Both the position numbers and the translations under genes were made by a program. A stretch of DNA of 38,809 bases from Elusimicrobiaceae bacterium (GTDB taxonomy: Bacteria > Elusimicrobiota > Elusimicrobia > Elusimicrobiales > Elusimicrobiaceae), in contig JAFVWP010000141.1 in assembly GCA_017501565.1 (NCBI GenBank), positions 1-38,809 on the forward strand, in the 5' to 3' direction. This document shows, piece by piece, positions 6,585 to 14,460 of the stretch; the stretch's first letter is position 1; every line of letters starts with the position of its first letter. The notes below the pieces were generated by a model. It saw nothing but the letters and a program-made list of their open reading frames with translations, had not been told where the DNA came from and ran no database searches.

Positions 6585-8135
6585 TCAGTGGTTTCGCTTT
6601 GCCCAATCCCAAAAAGCATCTTCAAAAGCGGCGGCGCTGTTATAGCGGTAGGCTTTGCCCAAGGCTTTCTCCACCGAGTAAGGCTGATAAACGGGCTTTC
6701 CTTTTTCGTCGCGTTTTAAGAAGCCGGTGGAAGGGTCTCTGACTTGTTCGCCCTGAGCCAACAGGCGCGTAAACTGCTCAAACTGCATTCTGTTGGACGG
6801 AGAAGAAGTATTGGCCGGATTTAACAAAAAGCGCACCATCAAATAAGCCTGCAAATACCAATTTTGTGTTTTCCCGCGAGATTCCATCGCCGCCAAAGAC
6901 CCATCTTGTATAAACATGCCAAACGGCATAAGCGTAACGGCTTTGCCGCGGCGGCGGGAAGTGGGCTGAAAAGTTTTTGCGTAGCTGGAGCCGAACTCTT
7001 CTGTCGGGCTGTCTTTACTGCGCTGTAAATTCAAGACTTTAAAATCGTTAGCCCAAGGGCCGCCTTTAATGCCGTTATAGGCTTGGTCTTCCATATACAC
7101 AGCCAACCCTTCGTCCAACCAAATAGGGGTTACCAAGCGGTTTGTGCCATGTTTGTCAAAAAACTTTTGCGTAAAAATATGCACCAATTCATGGGTAAAA
7201 ATTTCTTTCAATTCTTTTTGCTTACCGGGCTCATCATAGACGACAATTTCCCCCCGAATCGGATAAGCCAGGGCGCGGGTCCAGGCTTTGGCATTGGGTT
7301 CGTGCTTTAAATAACTGCCGTGGTCCTGATACACAAACACACGCACCTTACTGCTCATCATCCAGGGGATATTGCGGCGCAAAGTGGCATAAGCTCCTTC
7401 AAAAATCATAGACATATTGGACGAGCCGATACCGCTGTCGCGCTTTTGGGTATAAATTTCAAAATGGGTGCTCTTGCTCTTGACCCAAGTAATACCCGGG
7501 CGGTAATCATTGGGATCAAATTTCTTATTTTTAGGAGTCGGCGCCGTATCCGCCGTTTTGGACGCGGCCGCGGGAATAAAGCGGCCTTTTTTGGTTTGTT
7601 CCTTTTCCTGTTGCAACATGCGTGCCGCATAATCCAACTCCGCCTGAGCGGCGGCATCTTCGGCAATAGGCGCAGGGATATTTTCATACAAATCCGCTAC
7701 TTTTATTTCTTTTTTAGGGGTAACGTCACCCAACAAAGCATTATTGTTTTCTAAAGCTTCTTCTACCGAAGTTTTAAGGGGTTTGGGGGTTTCTTTTTGG
7801 GGACTCTTTGTTTGCTTTGTATCTGCGACAGACGGCGCGGGCGCTGTGCTTGTCGGCTCTTTTTTTGGGGCAGAAGGCTCTGCCTTGGCTTTCGGCGCCA
7901 CAGACGGCCCAGAAGGTCCTTTAGACGGCGATGCCAAAGACTCTATCCCCGAGTTGCTTAATGTCTGTTTTAAATAATCTATGGTAGAAGGCGGCAACAC
8001 TTTCCCGGCAGCATCAAACGGGTCTTGCACTACGGGCGGCGGGGGCAACGTCGGCGAAGAAGACACAGACGTCTGTGCAGCCAAAGAAACGGCGGCCACA
8101 CTGCAAAAGAAAGTGAAAAGGAAGCATTTCTTCAT
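6585..8135 (-). CDS. Exported MA-type metallopeptidase (gluzincin-like)
   Basis: A 516-aa protein with a signal peptide (MKKCFLFTFFCSVAAVSLAAQ). A long Pro/Ser/Lys-rich linker (about residues 25-130) is followed by a C-terminal peptidase domain. The zinc motif HELVH is at residues 315-319. The likely third ligand is Glu342 in WLDEGLAVY, the HExxH plus downstream E arrangement of gluzincin (MA clan) proteases. It should act in the periplasm, at the surface or outside the cell. It is the last gene of the pilus/secretion operon, 19 bases after a minor pilin gene and ahead of the terminator. It may be a substrate of the machine or a maturation factor; both are inference. Confidence 0.75.
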   Translation of the reverse strand: MKKCFLFTFFCSVAAVSLAAQTSVSSSPTLPPPPVVQDPFDAAGKVLPPSTIDYLKQTLSNSGIESLASPSKGPSGPSVAPKAKAEPSAPKKEPTSTAPAPSVADTKQTKSPQKETPKPLKTSVEEALENNNALLGDVTPKKEIKVADLYENIPAPIAEDAAAQAELDYAARMLQQEKEQTKKGRFIPAAASKTADTAPTPKNKKFDPNDYRPGITWVKSKSTHFEIYTQKRDSGIGSSNMSMIFEGAYATLRRNIPWMMSSKVRVFVYQDHGSYLKHEPNAKAWTRALAYPIRGEIVVYDEPGKQKELKEIFTHELVHIFTQKFFDKHGTNRLVTPIWLDEGLAVYMEDQAYNGIKGGPWANDFKVLNLQRSKDSPTEEFGSSYAKTFQPTSRRRGKAVTLMPFGMFIQDGSLAAMESRGKTQNWYLQAYLMVRFLLNPANTSSPSNRMQFEQFTRLLAQGEQVRDPSTGFLKRDEKGKPVYQPYSVEKALGKAYRYNSAAAFEDAFWDWAKRNH

Positions 8136-8154
8136 AGTAGCCGCCTAGTAGGTA

Positions 8155-8598
8155 TTACAGATACTCGGTCCCTTCTATAATTTCATAGGTTATGGTGCTT
8201 AAACCGGTACTGGCTTGTGGGCTCATTGTGGCTCTAACCGTAAATTTCTGTCCATAATTGCCACCGACTTGTGTAAAATCAAAGTCACAATCCAACGTTT
8301 GGACCCGACTTGCCGTAGGACAGGAAATAGCTTTAGCAGTTGGATTTTTGCAATACATCGTGCCGTCACGCATATCCCGGTAAAAGGCCGTAGGATTCTT
8401 GGCGGTCCACAGATCATTCACCTGGCTCATGCAAGATTGTATCAATACTTGGGCCGACACTTGGCGGCGGGTTTTGCGTGCAGAAGCGGTACGGGACAAG
8501 CTGGCCCGCAACAACATCGTAGCAATACCGGCCAAAATAGCGGTAATTAACAAAACTTGCATCAAGGCGGCACCTTTTTTATTTTTCAAAATATTCAT
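8155..8598 (-). CDS. Minor pilin-like protein lacking Glu5 (PilX/GspK-type)
   Basis: A 147-aa protein with a prepilin-type start: short basic leader ending KKG, then AALMQVLLITAILAGIATMLL. The residue at position +5 after the cleavage glycine is Gln instead of the usual Glu. Pseudopilins of the GspK tip type also lack this Glu, so a tip or initiating subunit is plausible. Three or more cysteines follow in the C-terminal domain. The gene lies sixth and last among the pilin-like genes of the operon, with AGGGGGG before the ATG. Confidence 0.7.
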   Translation of the reverse strand: MNILKNKKGAALMQVLLITAILAGIATMLLRASLSRTASARKTRRQVSAQVLIQSCMSQVNDLWTAKNPTAFYRDMRDGTMYCKNPTAKAISCPTASRVQTLDCDFDFTQVGGNYGQKFTVRATMSPQASTGLSTITYEIIEGTEYL

Positions 8599-8610
8599 AG
8601 TTCCCCCCTT

Positions 8611-9285
8611 TTAAAAGCCTATCGGTACGGCGAAAGTTTCTTTAATAACATCATTGACAACCGGTCTGGAATCCAACTCCGTAATAAGCTGAACATTAAT
8701 AATGCTTTTCATAGAATTAGCATCATTGGTCCGCGCATACGGATTGATTATAAACGCCGGGCTTCCCTCACCAAAGCCACCGCTTTTCGGAATATATTTT
8801 ACATTGCTCAGCACAACATCGCTCGCTGCCATATTGCCACTACTGCACGAGGCAGAAGAGTTATACGAGCTAATCACCTTTCTATAAATAGTCCCGCCCC
8901 GATAAGAACCGCTGGGCATAACCGGCGGAAAAGTGGCGGCGGCCGTACTGCATTTATGACAATAAAGAACCGTCTTTTGTCCTTCAGCAGAAATAATTTT
9001 GGCCCCGGACCGGTCCGTATTCGTATGCATACGCAAGAGCAAAGAACCGGAAGAGCAACTAGCTGCACCATTGCTGACATGGCTGACGTAGCTGGCTTGT
9101 GCCAAATCCAAGCGCAAAGTACGCATAAAAGAAGACAAATGGTTGCGAAGCATAATTTTGCTGCGCCCTACACCCGCTTCCCGCGCGGCAGCACGCGTCA
9201 AAGACGCCAAGGCAATGCCTATCAAGCCCACAATCATAACCGCGAGCAAAATTTCCGTTAATGTAAAACCTTTTTTATTTTTCAT
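8611..9285 (-). CDS. Minor pilin-like protein, PilW/GspJ-type
   Basis: A 224-aa protein, the longest pilin-like subunit here. It has a standard class III leader (MKNKKG, then FTLTEILLAVMIVGLIGIALASL) with Glu at +5 for assembly and a prepilin peptidase cleavage site after Gly. The C-terminal domain has paired cysteines (CSSGS, CHKC, CSSGN). It overlaps the preceding pilin gene by four bases (ATGA), so the two are translationally coupled. Length and position suggest a PilW or GspJ-like minor subunit. Confidence 0.75.
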   Translation of the reverse strand: MKNKKGFTLTEILLAVMIVGLIGIALASLTRAAAREAGVGRSKIMLRNHLSSFMRTLRLDLAQASYVSHVSNGAASCSSGSLLLRMHTNTDRSGAKIISAEGQKTVLYCHKCSTAAATFPPVMPSGSYRGGTIYRKVISSYNSSASCSSGNMAASDVVLSNVKYIPKSGGFGEGSPAFIINPYARTNDANSMKSIINVQLITELDSRPVVNDVIKETFAVPIGF

Positions 9286-9800
9286 AAAGTAAATCCATTA
9301 CATCCGATTTGAAATTTTATTTTATAGCGTGTTTTATCTTGAACGTCAACAGCCGTAGAGTCATCTTCTTTTTTTGCTAAATCAATATCATTTAATAAGT
9401 TTCTCGCGGAATTGCTATCCGTCTCAACCGTATAGGTAAAAAACGAGTTATCAGGGTCACAAATCGGCGGCAATAGACAAGACTCAATATCATGAGATCC
9501 TAATTCAATCGCACTGCCGTCAAAACCGCACAAATCTTTATCCAACATTTCTTCATAATAGGAATCATCATCAAATTCTTCAGAAGCATCAATTGTATCA
9601 GGATAGATATAAGGCTGTAACATCTGATTGGCTTTTTCTATGGCTAAAATCATTTCTTCACGAATATCAGGGGTGGAAGACTTTCTGGAAACGCTTAATA
9701 AAACCCCAAACGTACCCGTAGCCACCAAGGCCAACAGCAATAAAGCAATCAACCCTTCCAACAAAGATACACCTTTTTTACTTTTTAAAATTCTTTTCAT
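9282..9800 (-). CDS. Minor pilin-like protein, PilV/GspI-type
   Basis: A 172-aa protein with the leader MKRILKSKKG followed by VSLLEGLIALLLLALVATGTFGVLL, keeping Glu at +5. The mature part is acidic, with an unusual DDDSYYEEMLDKD stretch near residues 75-87 and four cysteines. I start it at 9800 because AAGGAG lies seven bases upstream; the longer frame from 9827 would run into the previous pilin. It likely belongs to the minor pilin complex together with the next two genes. Confidence 0.75.
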   Translation of the reverse strand: MKRILKSKKGVSLLEGLIALLLLALVATGTFGVLLSVSRKSSTPDIREEMILAIEKANQMLQPYIYPDTIDASEEFDDDSYYEEMLDKDLCGFDGSAIELGSHDIESCLLPPICDPDNSFFTYTVETDSNSARNLLNDIDLAKKEDDSTAVDVQDKTRYKIKFQIGCNGFTL

Positions 9801-9804
9801 AGGC

Positions 9805-10371
9805 TTACTCCTTCGTATCGTACACACGGCCGGCTTTGGTAGCGACCATAAAATAGTTGCCTTCCTGGTATTTTTTGCCGGCTAAACTGCTTTTACCTTC
9901 TGCCGCGACGGATACCACTTGGTTGCTTACGCCGCCGCCTTCTTCGGCATAGTCACCCGTAGGCGGCAACACGCAAGGGGAGCTCCCCCCGCCGTTACGC
10001 GGGCAAATATGAAACGTATAAGGCAAAGAAGCAAAATCTTTTGCGTCTAAATAACCGCAATAAAACAACTGATTGGCATGATAGTAAGTACGCGTACCCG
10101 GAATACCGCTGGAAGTGGCCGTAGTACAAGAAGAGCTGTTTGTCCAATTTTTGGTATCAGCGCCCGTAAAAGTAGTGACTTGAATATCAGACCCTTTGGT
10201 GGTCTGATAAAAAGAGCGACGAGCTTCGGCCAATTTTTTTAATGCATCTTTCGCCTGAGAGTTACGCACGTCATGGCGGACAGAGCGCAAAGCAGGCACC
10301 GCAAAGCTGACAATCAAAGCGATAATCACCACTACGAACAAAATTTCAATTAAGGTAAATCCTTTTTTCAT
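9805..10371 (-). CDS. Type IV pilin-like protein
   Basis: A 188-aa protein starting MKKG, then FTLIEILFVVVIIALIVSFAVPAL: a canonical prepilin signal with Glu at +5 and a very short leader. The C-terminal globular part contains FYCGYLDAKDF and later cysteines. The YCGYL segment is shared with the neighbouring pilin at 10381-10872, which points to duplication and divergence. It should be cleaved by a prepilin peptidase that is not encoded in this window. Confidence 0.82.
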   Translation of the reverse strand: MKKGFTLIEILFVVVIIALIVSFAVPALRSVRHDVRNSQAKDALKKLAEARRSFYQTTKGSDIQVTTFTGADTKNWTNSSSCTTATSSGIPGTRTYYHANQLFYCGYLDAKDFASLPYTFHICPRNGGGSSPCVLPPTGDYAEEGGGVSNQVVSVAAEGKSSLAGKKYQEGNYFMVATKAGRVYDTKE

Positions 10372-10380
10372 ACGCCCCCC

Positions 10381-10872
10381 TTAGCTTTGGTATTCACCCA
10401 CGCTTCCGTCTTCAAACATACAATAAGTAAGTCCCGCGAAATCCCCCGGCAAGCGGGCATTGGTATTCACGCACGCACAGGCTACCGGATCGCCGGGAGC
10501 TTTGTCACAGCAAGGGCTGGATTGATTATAGCACACGTGGTAGTGGAAATATTGGTCCGCCCAAGTAAGGTTTTCTAAATAGCCGCAATACATCAGCTCT
10601 ACCGGAGAGATTTGAAAATCTCCAAAATTAAAAGAACAATTCCCATTTTCCGCGGAAGCACCCATAGTATAATCATCAAATCTCACGTTGGGATAGTCCA
10701 TAATAGCGCGGTTTACAGCGGCTCCTAAAAGCTCTAATTTTCCTTTAGCTTGCGTCCAACGCGTTTCTGCCACACTTTGACGATAGGCCACCGTGGCAAA
10801 AACCACCAAACAACCCAAAATTGTGGCCGCGATCAACAGCTCTACTAATGTAAACCCTTTTCTGTTCTTCAT
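10381..10872 (-). CDS. Type IV pilin-like protein, cysteine-rich
   Basis: A 163-aa protein with leader MKNRKG and FTLVELLIAATILGCLVVFATVAY, including Glu at +5. The globular domain has at least nine cysteines, among them CCDK and CACVN, more than any other subunit here. This suggests several disulfides in an exported fold. It shares the YCGYL segment with the next pilin gene. Spacing to its neighbours is 9 and 12 bases. Confidence 0.82.
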   Translation of the reverse strand: MKNRKGFTLVELLIAATILGCLVVFATVAYRQSVAETRWTQAKGKLELLGAAVNRAIMDYPNVRFDDYTMGASAENGNCSFNFGDFQISPVELMYCGYLENLTWADQYFHYHVCYNQSSPCCDKAPGDPVACACVNTNARLPGDFAGLTYCMFEDGSVGEYQS

Positions 10873-10884
10873 CTTTTTCCCCTA

Positions 10885-11379
10885 TCAAGAGCAAGATTTC
10901 ACTTGGCCTTGCATGTCTACATAAGCACAAGTCATTTTGGCATTCTGGTTAGAGCCGGACATACAAGCCCACCCCGTCAAACTTTTGCCACAGGCAGTAA
11001 CACTACCGCTACTGCTCATATAGAAAGTATAACCCTTAAACTTTCCATTTTCAAAGGGTATTTTTCCTAAATATTTTCTGTTGTTACTTTGCAGCCAAGC
11101 CACCGCCGTAGCCGCAGTAGGAGCACCCTCCACAATACTACCACTTGCATTGCCCGTTACGGCAATATTAGTTGCCGTCAAACCGGCCTCTTTTAACATT
11201 TGTGCCGCGCTGGCAAGCTCCACCAATACCCCGCTGGCAGCCATGTAGCGGGTGCGGTCTTGCATTTTTTTATAAGCGGGCACCGCAAACAGGGTAACCA
11301 ACACCCCGATAACAACCACAACCAACACTTCCATCAAGGTAAAACCGCGCTTTGTGTTTTTGCTGTTAAAAGATTGCAT
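10885..11379 (-). CDS. Type IV pilin-like protein, first of the operon set
   Basis: A 164-aa protein with leader ending NTKRG and FTLMEVLVVVVIGVLVTLFAVPAY, a canonical class III signal with Glu at +5. The C-terminal domain is Gly/Ser/Thr-rich, with cysteines in TACGKS, WACMSG, MTCAYV and the final SCS. It sits 15 bases after pilC, the usual place for a major pilin or major pseudopilin in such operons. Whether it is the major subunit cannot be told from sequence. Confidence 0.82.
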   Translation of the reverse strand: MQSFNSKNTKRGFTLMEVLVVVVIGVLVTLFAVPAYKKMQDRTRYMAASGVLVELASAAQMLKEAGLTATNIAVTGNASGSIVEGAPTAATAVAWLQSNNRKYLGKIPFENGKFKGYTFYMSSSGSVTACGKSLTGWACMSGSNQNAKMTCAYVDMQGQVKSCS

Positions 11380-11394
11380 AAGCTCCCCCTTTTC

Positions 11395-12621
11395 TTATTG
11401 TCCGCCGATTTGGGACAATTTGAAAATAGGCAAGAAAATAGATGCCACAATAATACCGATTAACACACCGACGCCACAAATCAAGATCGGGTCAATAACG
11501 GCAGAGAAACGGGCGATGAATTGGTCCACGTTATCGGCATAAAACTTAGACAAAGTACCGATAATGTTAGGCAATTTACCGGATTCTTCACCCATCATCA
11601 TCATTTCCGTCATCAAACCGGGGAACACACCCGCGGCACGGAAAGAATCGGAAATAGATTTACCGCCGGCTACCTGCGCCTTGGCTTGGCGCAAAGCATT
11701 TTGAATAATAACGTTGCTATTGAAAGATTCTTCCAATACCACAATTGCGTTCAAAATGGTTACGCCGCTGCGCAACAACGTAGCCAACGTGGTTAACATG
11801 CGAGAATAGTAAATATTGCGCAAGAAGTTGCCAAAAATCGGCATAGACAACAAAAACGAGTGCCAACGTTTTCTGCCTTCCGGGGTTTTAATATAAAAAC
11901 GGAAAGCGATAAACGCCGCAATCATACCGACAATCAACAAAATACCATGATTAATCAAGAAACCGGAAACGGCTAATACCACCACCGTAATCATCGGCAG
12001 TTCAATGTTAAAATCTTTGAAGATTTGCGCAAAAGTCGGTACGATACCCAAAATAAAATATACAAGCACGCCCACAGATGCCACCGTCAAAATCGCCGGG
12101 TAGGTAACAGCGGTAACAATTTTACTCTTCATACCTTCCTGGGTTTTGATATAAACGGAAATTTGCGCCAAGGTATCAGCCAAGTTACCGCCTACTTCAC
12201 CGGCGTTTACCAAGGATAACCAAATATTATCAAAGGTTTTCGGGTGACGGGCCAAGGCAGAGTGGAAAGAGTTACCGCCCGCAATATCTTTGGCCACTTG
12301 GTTGAGCACTACGCCCAATTTCGGGTTGGAAGCGTATTCACTGAGCAAAGATACCGCGCGCACCAAAGGCACACCGCCGGCAATCAAGGTGGAAAGCTGT
12401 TCGGCAAAGAATGCCAATACGTGCCCGGGCACCTTGCCCCCCACTTTTTTCGCTCCGGCTGTTTTGCCGAACAAAGAGGACGAACCGCCTTCGCGCACTT
12501 CCAGAATAATATAACCCTTATTCTGCAGTGCAAAAACAACTCTGTCACGGCTTTCGGCGCTGATGCTGCCTTTGAGCGTCTTGCCGTTGCCGTCTTTTAC
12601 AACGTATGTATATTTTTGCAT
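11395..12621 (-). CDS. pilC: Inner-membrane platform protein PilC/GspF
   Basis: A 408-aa polytopic membrane protein that forms the base on which the ATPase drives pilus or pseudopilus assembly. It has the family layout: a short N-terminal region (YTYVVKDGNGKTLKGSISA) and two homologous GspF domains. The first covers about residues 65-190 (LAFFAEQLSTLIAGGVPLVRAV, GEVGGNLADTL). The second covers about 270-395 (MLTTLATLLRSGVTILNAI, GEESGKLPNII). Each is followed by membrane helices. Length is normal. It starts 12 bases after pilB. Confidence 0.95.
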   Translation of the reverse strand: MQKYTYVVKDGNGKTLKGSISAESRDRVVFALQNKGYIILEVREGGSSSLFGKTAGAKKVGGKVPGHVLAFFAEQLSTLIAGGVPLVRAVSLLSEYASNPKLGVVLNQVAKDIAGGNSFHSALARHPKTFDNIWLSLVNAGEVGGNLADTLAQISVYIKTQEGMKSKIVTAVTYPAILTVASVGVLVYFILGIVPTFAQIFKDFNIELPMITVVVLAVSGFLINHGILLIVGMIAAFIAFRFYIKTPEGRKRWHSFLLSMPIFGNFLRNIYYSRMLTTLATLLRSGVTILNAIVVLEESFNSNVIIQNALRQAKAQVAGGKSISDSFRAAGVFPGLMTEMMMMGEESGKLPNIIGTLSKFYADNVDQFIARFSAVIDPILICGVGVLIGIIVASIFLPIFKLSQIGGQ

Positions 12622-12633
12622 AAAACCCCTTTA

Positions 12634-14361
12634 CTAATCTTCAGTAGTAACAGCTAAAATTTCATCAATGGTGGTCAACCCTTTCACCACTTTGCGCCAG
12701 CCGTTGCCGCGCAAGTTTAACGCACCGCTGCGGTCAATGGCGCTACGCATGGCCACCAAGTCTTGCGTTTTATAAATAATGTTGCGCACTTCTTCGTTAA
12801 TGCGGTACACTTCATAAATAGCACGGCGGCCCATAAACCCGGTGCCTACGCATCTGGGGCAACCCACAGAGCGGTAGAACGTCCAGGTATTTACATCTTT
12901 CGGATTGAAATGCCCTTCGTTAATAATTTTGGCAATCATCGCCGGCTCCGGCTGATAAGGCACTTTGCAATACGGACACAAAATACGCACCAAACGTTGC
13001 GCCGCCACCAAAGCCAAAGAGCTGGAAAGCAGGAACGGCTCCATGCCCATATCAATCAAACGGGGAATGGCACCCAAGGCTTCGTTGGTGTGCAAGGTAG
13101 ACAACACCAAGTGACCTGTCAAAGCGGCTTTCAAACAAGCTTCAGCCGTTTCGTTATCGCGCACTTCCCCCACCAGAATAACGTCAGGGTCTTGACGCAA
13201 GAACGAACGCAACCCGGCGGCAAAGGTCAAACCGATTTGCGGTTTTACCTGCACTTGGCTGATACCGGCCAATTTGTATTCTACTGGGTCTTCCAGGGTC
13301 ATAAAGTTTAATTCCGGCGTACGAATAGTGGTAAGTACCGCGTTTAACGTAGTAGATTTACCCGAACCGGTAGGCCCTGTCAAGAAAATCAATCCGTGCG
13401 GTAAGTTGGCCGCTTCTAAGAAGGCTTTCTTTTGTTCCGGCTCAAAACCCAATTTATCTACGTTCATTTCACCGGTACCGCGGTCCAAAATACGAAGCAC
13501 GAGTTTTTCGCCATATACAGCCGGACAGACAGACACACGGACCTCGATGGCGCGGTTTTGATATTTAATACCAAAGCTTCCGTCCTGCGGCAAACGTTTT
13601 TCGGCGATGTCCAATTTGGACAAAATTTTAATACGGGAAATAATGGCGTTTAAAGACTCTTTATTAGGCGGCGTGCGTTCGTACAAAGAGCCGTCAATAC
13701 GGAAACGCAAGCTGACGCGTTCGTCAAAAAGCTCCAAGTGAATATCGGACGTACGTTCTGAAATGGCCTGCTTCAAAATGGCGTTTACCAATTTGACGTT
13801 TTGGGAAGAAGAAGCAGAAGATTTATCCAAGTCCAACGCACCGGCAATTTGCACGTCTTCATCGGAAGCTTGCTGATTGCCTTTGCCTTCTTCGGTTTCG
13901 TTTACTACTTCTTCCAACAGGTTCTTATTGCCGTAAAAAGAGTCAATAACGGCTAAAATTTGGCTTTTGCTGGCGATAAAAGGCTGTACTTCTTTGCCCA
14001 CCAACATACGGATATTGTCCATCAAAAACAAGTTGGTCGGGTCATAAAAAGCGGCGGCCAATTCATTGTCTTCAATAAACAAAGGAACAATTAAATTTTC
14101 ACGGGCAAATTTTTCCGGAACCAATTTTTGCAAATCTTGGTCTCTTTCCGGAATCAAAATACCATTTTCAATAGAAGCGTAAGGGAGAGAATGATGTTTT
14201 GCCAACGCAGACGTTACTTGATTTTCATTGGCAAAGCCAAACTGCACCAAAGCATCGCTTAAAGACGCATTATTTTGGCGCGCATACAATTCGGCACGTT
14301 TCAACTGCTCTTCGGTTAAAGTGCCTTGATCTACTAAAATCTCACCCAAATCTCTTGCCAT
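12634..14361 (-). CDS. pilB: Assembly ATPase PilB/GspE
   Basis: A 575-aa cytoplasmic hexameric ATPase powering subunit assembly. An N-terminal MshEN/GspE-N domain (residues about 1-145) precedes the motor. Walker A is GPTGSGKS (329-336), the Asp box is around residue 358, Walker B is DPDVILVGE (391-399), and the His box is HLVLSTLHTN. A zinc-binding tetracysteine (C462, C465, C501, C504) marks the PilB/GspE group; retraction ATPases such as PilT lack it. No retraction ATPase gene is in the window. The gene is intact. Confidence 0.96.
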   Translation of the reverse strand: MARDLGEILVDQGTLTEEQLKRAELYARQNNASLSDALVQFGFANENQVTSALAKHHSLPYASIENGILIPERDQDLQKLVPEKFARENLIVPLFIEDNELAAAFYDPTNLFLMDNIRMLVGKEVQPFIASKSQILAVIDSFYGNKNLLEEVVNETEEGKGNQQASDEDVQIAGALDLDKSSASSSQNVKLVNAILKQAISERTSDIHLELFDERVSLRFRIDGSLYERTPPNKESLNAIISRIKILSKLDIAEKRLPQDGSFGIKYQNRAIEVRVSVCPAVYGEKLVLRILDRGTGEMNVDKLGFEPEQKKAFLEAANLPHGLIFLTGPTGSGKSTTLNAVLTTIRTPELNFMTLEDPVEYKLAGISQVQVKPQIGLTFAAGLRSFLRQDPDVILVGEVRDNETAEACLKAALTGHLVLSTLHTNEALGAIPRLIDMGMEPFLLSSSLALVAAQRLVRILCPYCKVPYQPEPAMIAKIINEGHFNPKDVNTWTFYRSVGCPRCVGTGFMGRRAIYEVYRINEEVRNIIYKTQDLVAMRSAIDRSGALNLRGNGWRKVVKGLTTIDEILAVTTED

Positions 14362-14397
14362 TATTCTTTCCTTTACGCTCTTCTTAAAATCTTTTAT

Positions 14398-14432
14398 CTT
14401 GCCCCCTTTTCACACCAGGAAAAGGAGGCAAG
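14398..14432 (-). other. Long intercistronic hairpin between pilQ and pilB
   Basis: A 13-bp stem with one mismatch (14398-14410 with 14420-14432) sits in the 99-bp gap between pilQ and pilB, the largest gap in the operon. On the minus strand it is followed by ATAAAAGATTTT, so it may be a partial terminator or a stabiliser that sets secretin against motor expression. Confidence 0.55.
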
Positions 14433-14460
14433 ATATATCAAAGCAAACTGCTTTTTAGTC

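Noticed and set aside
8557..9261. Open frame of 234 codons opposite a minor pilin gene
   Set aside because: It is antisense to a clear pilin-like gene, Arg/His/Asn-rich in an unnatural way and lacks any recognisable motif.
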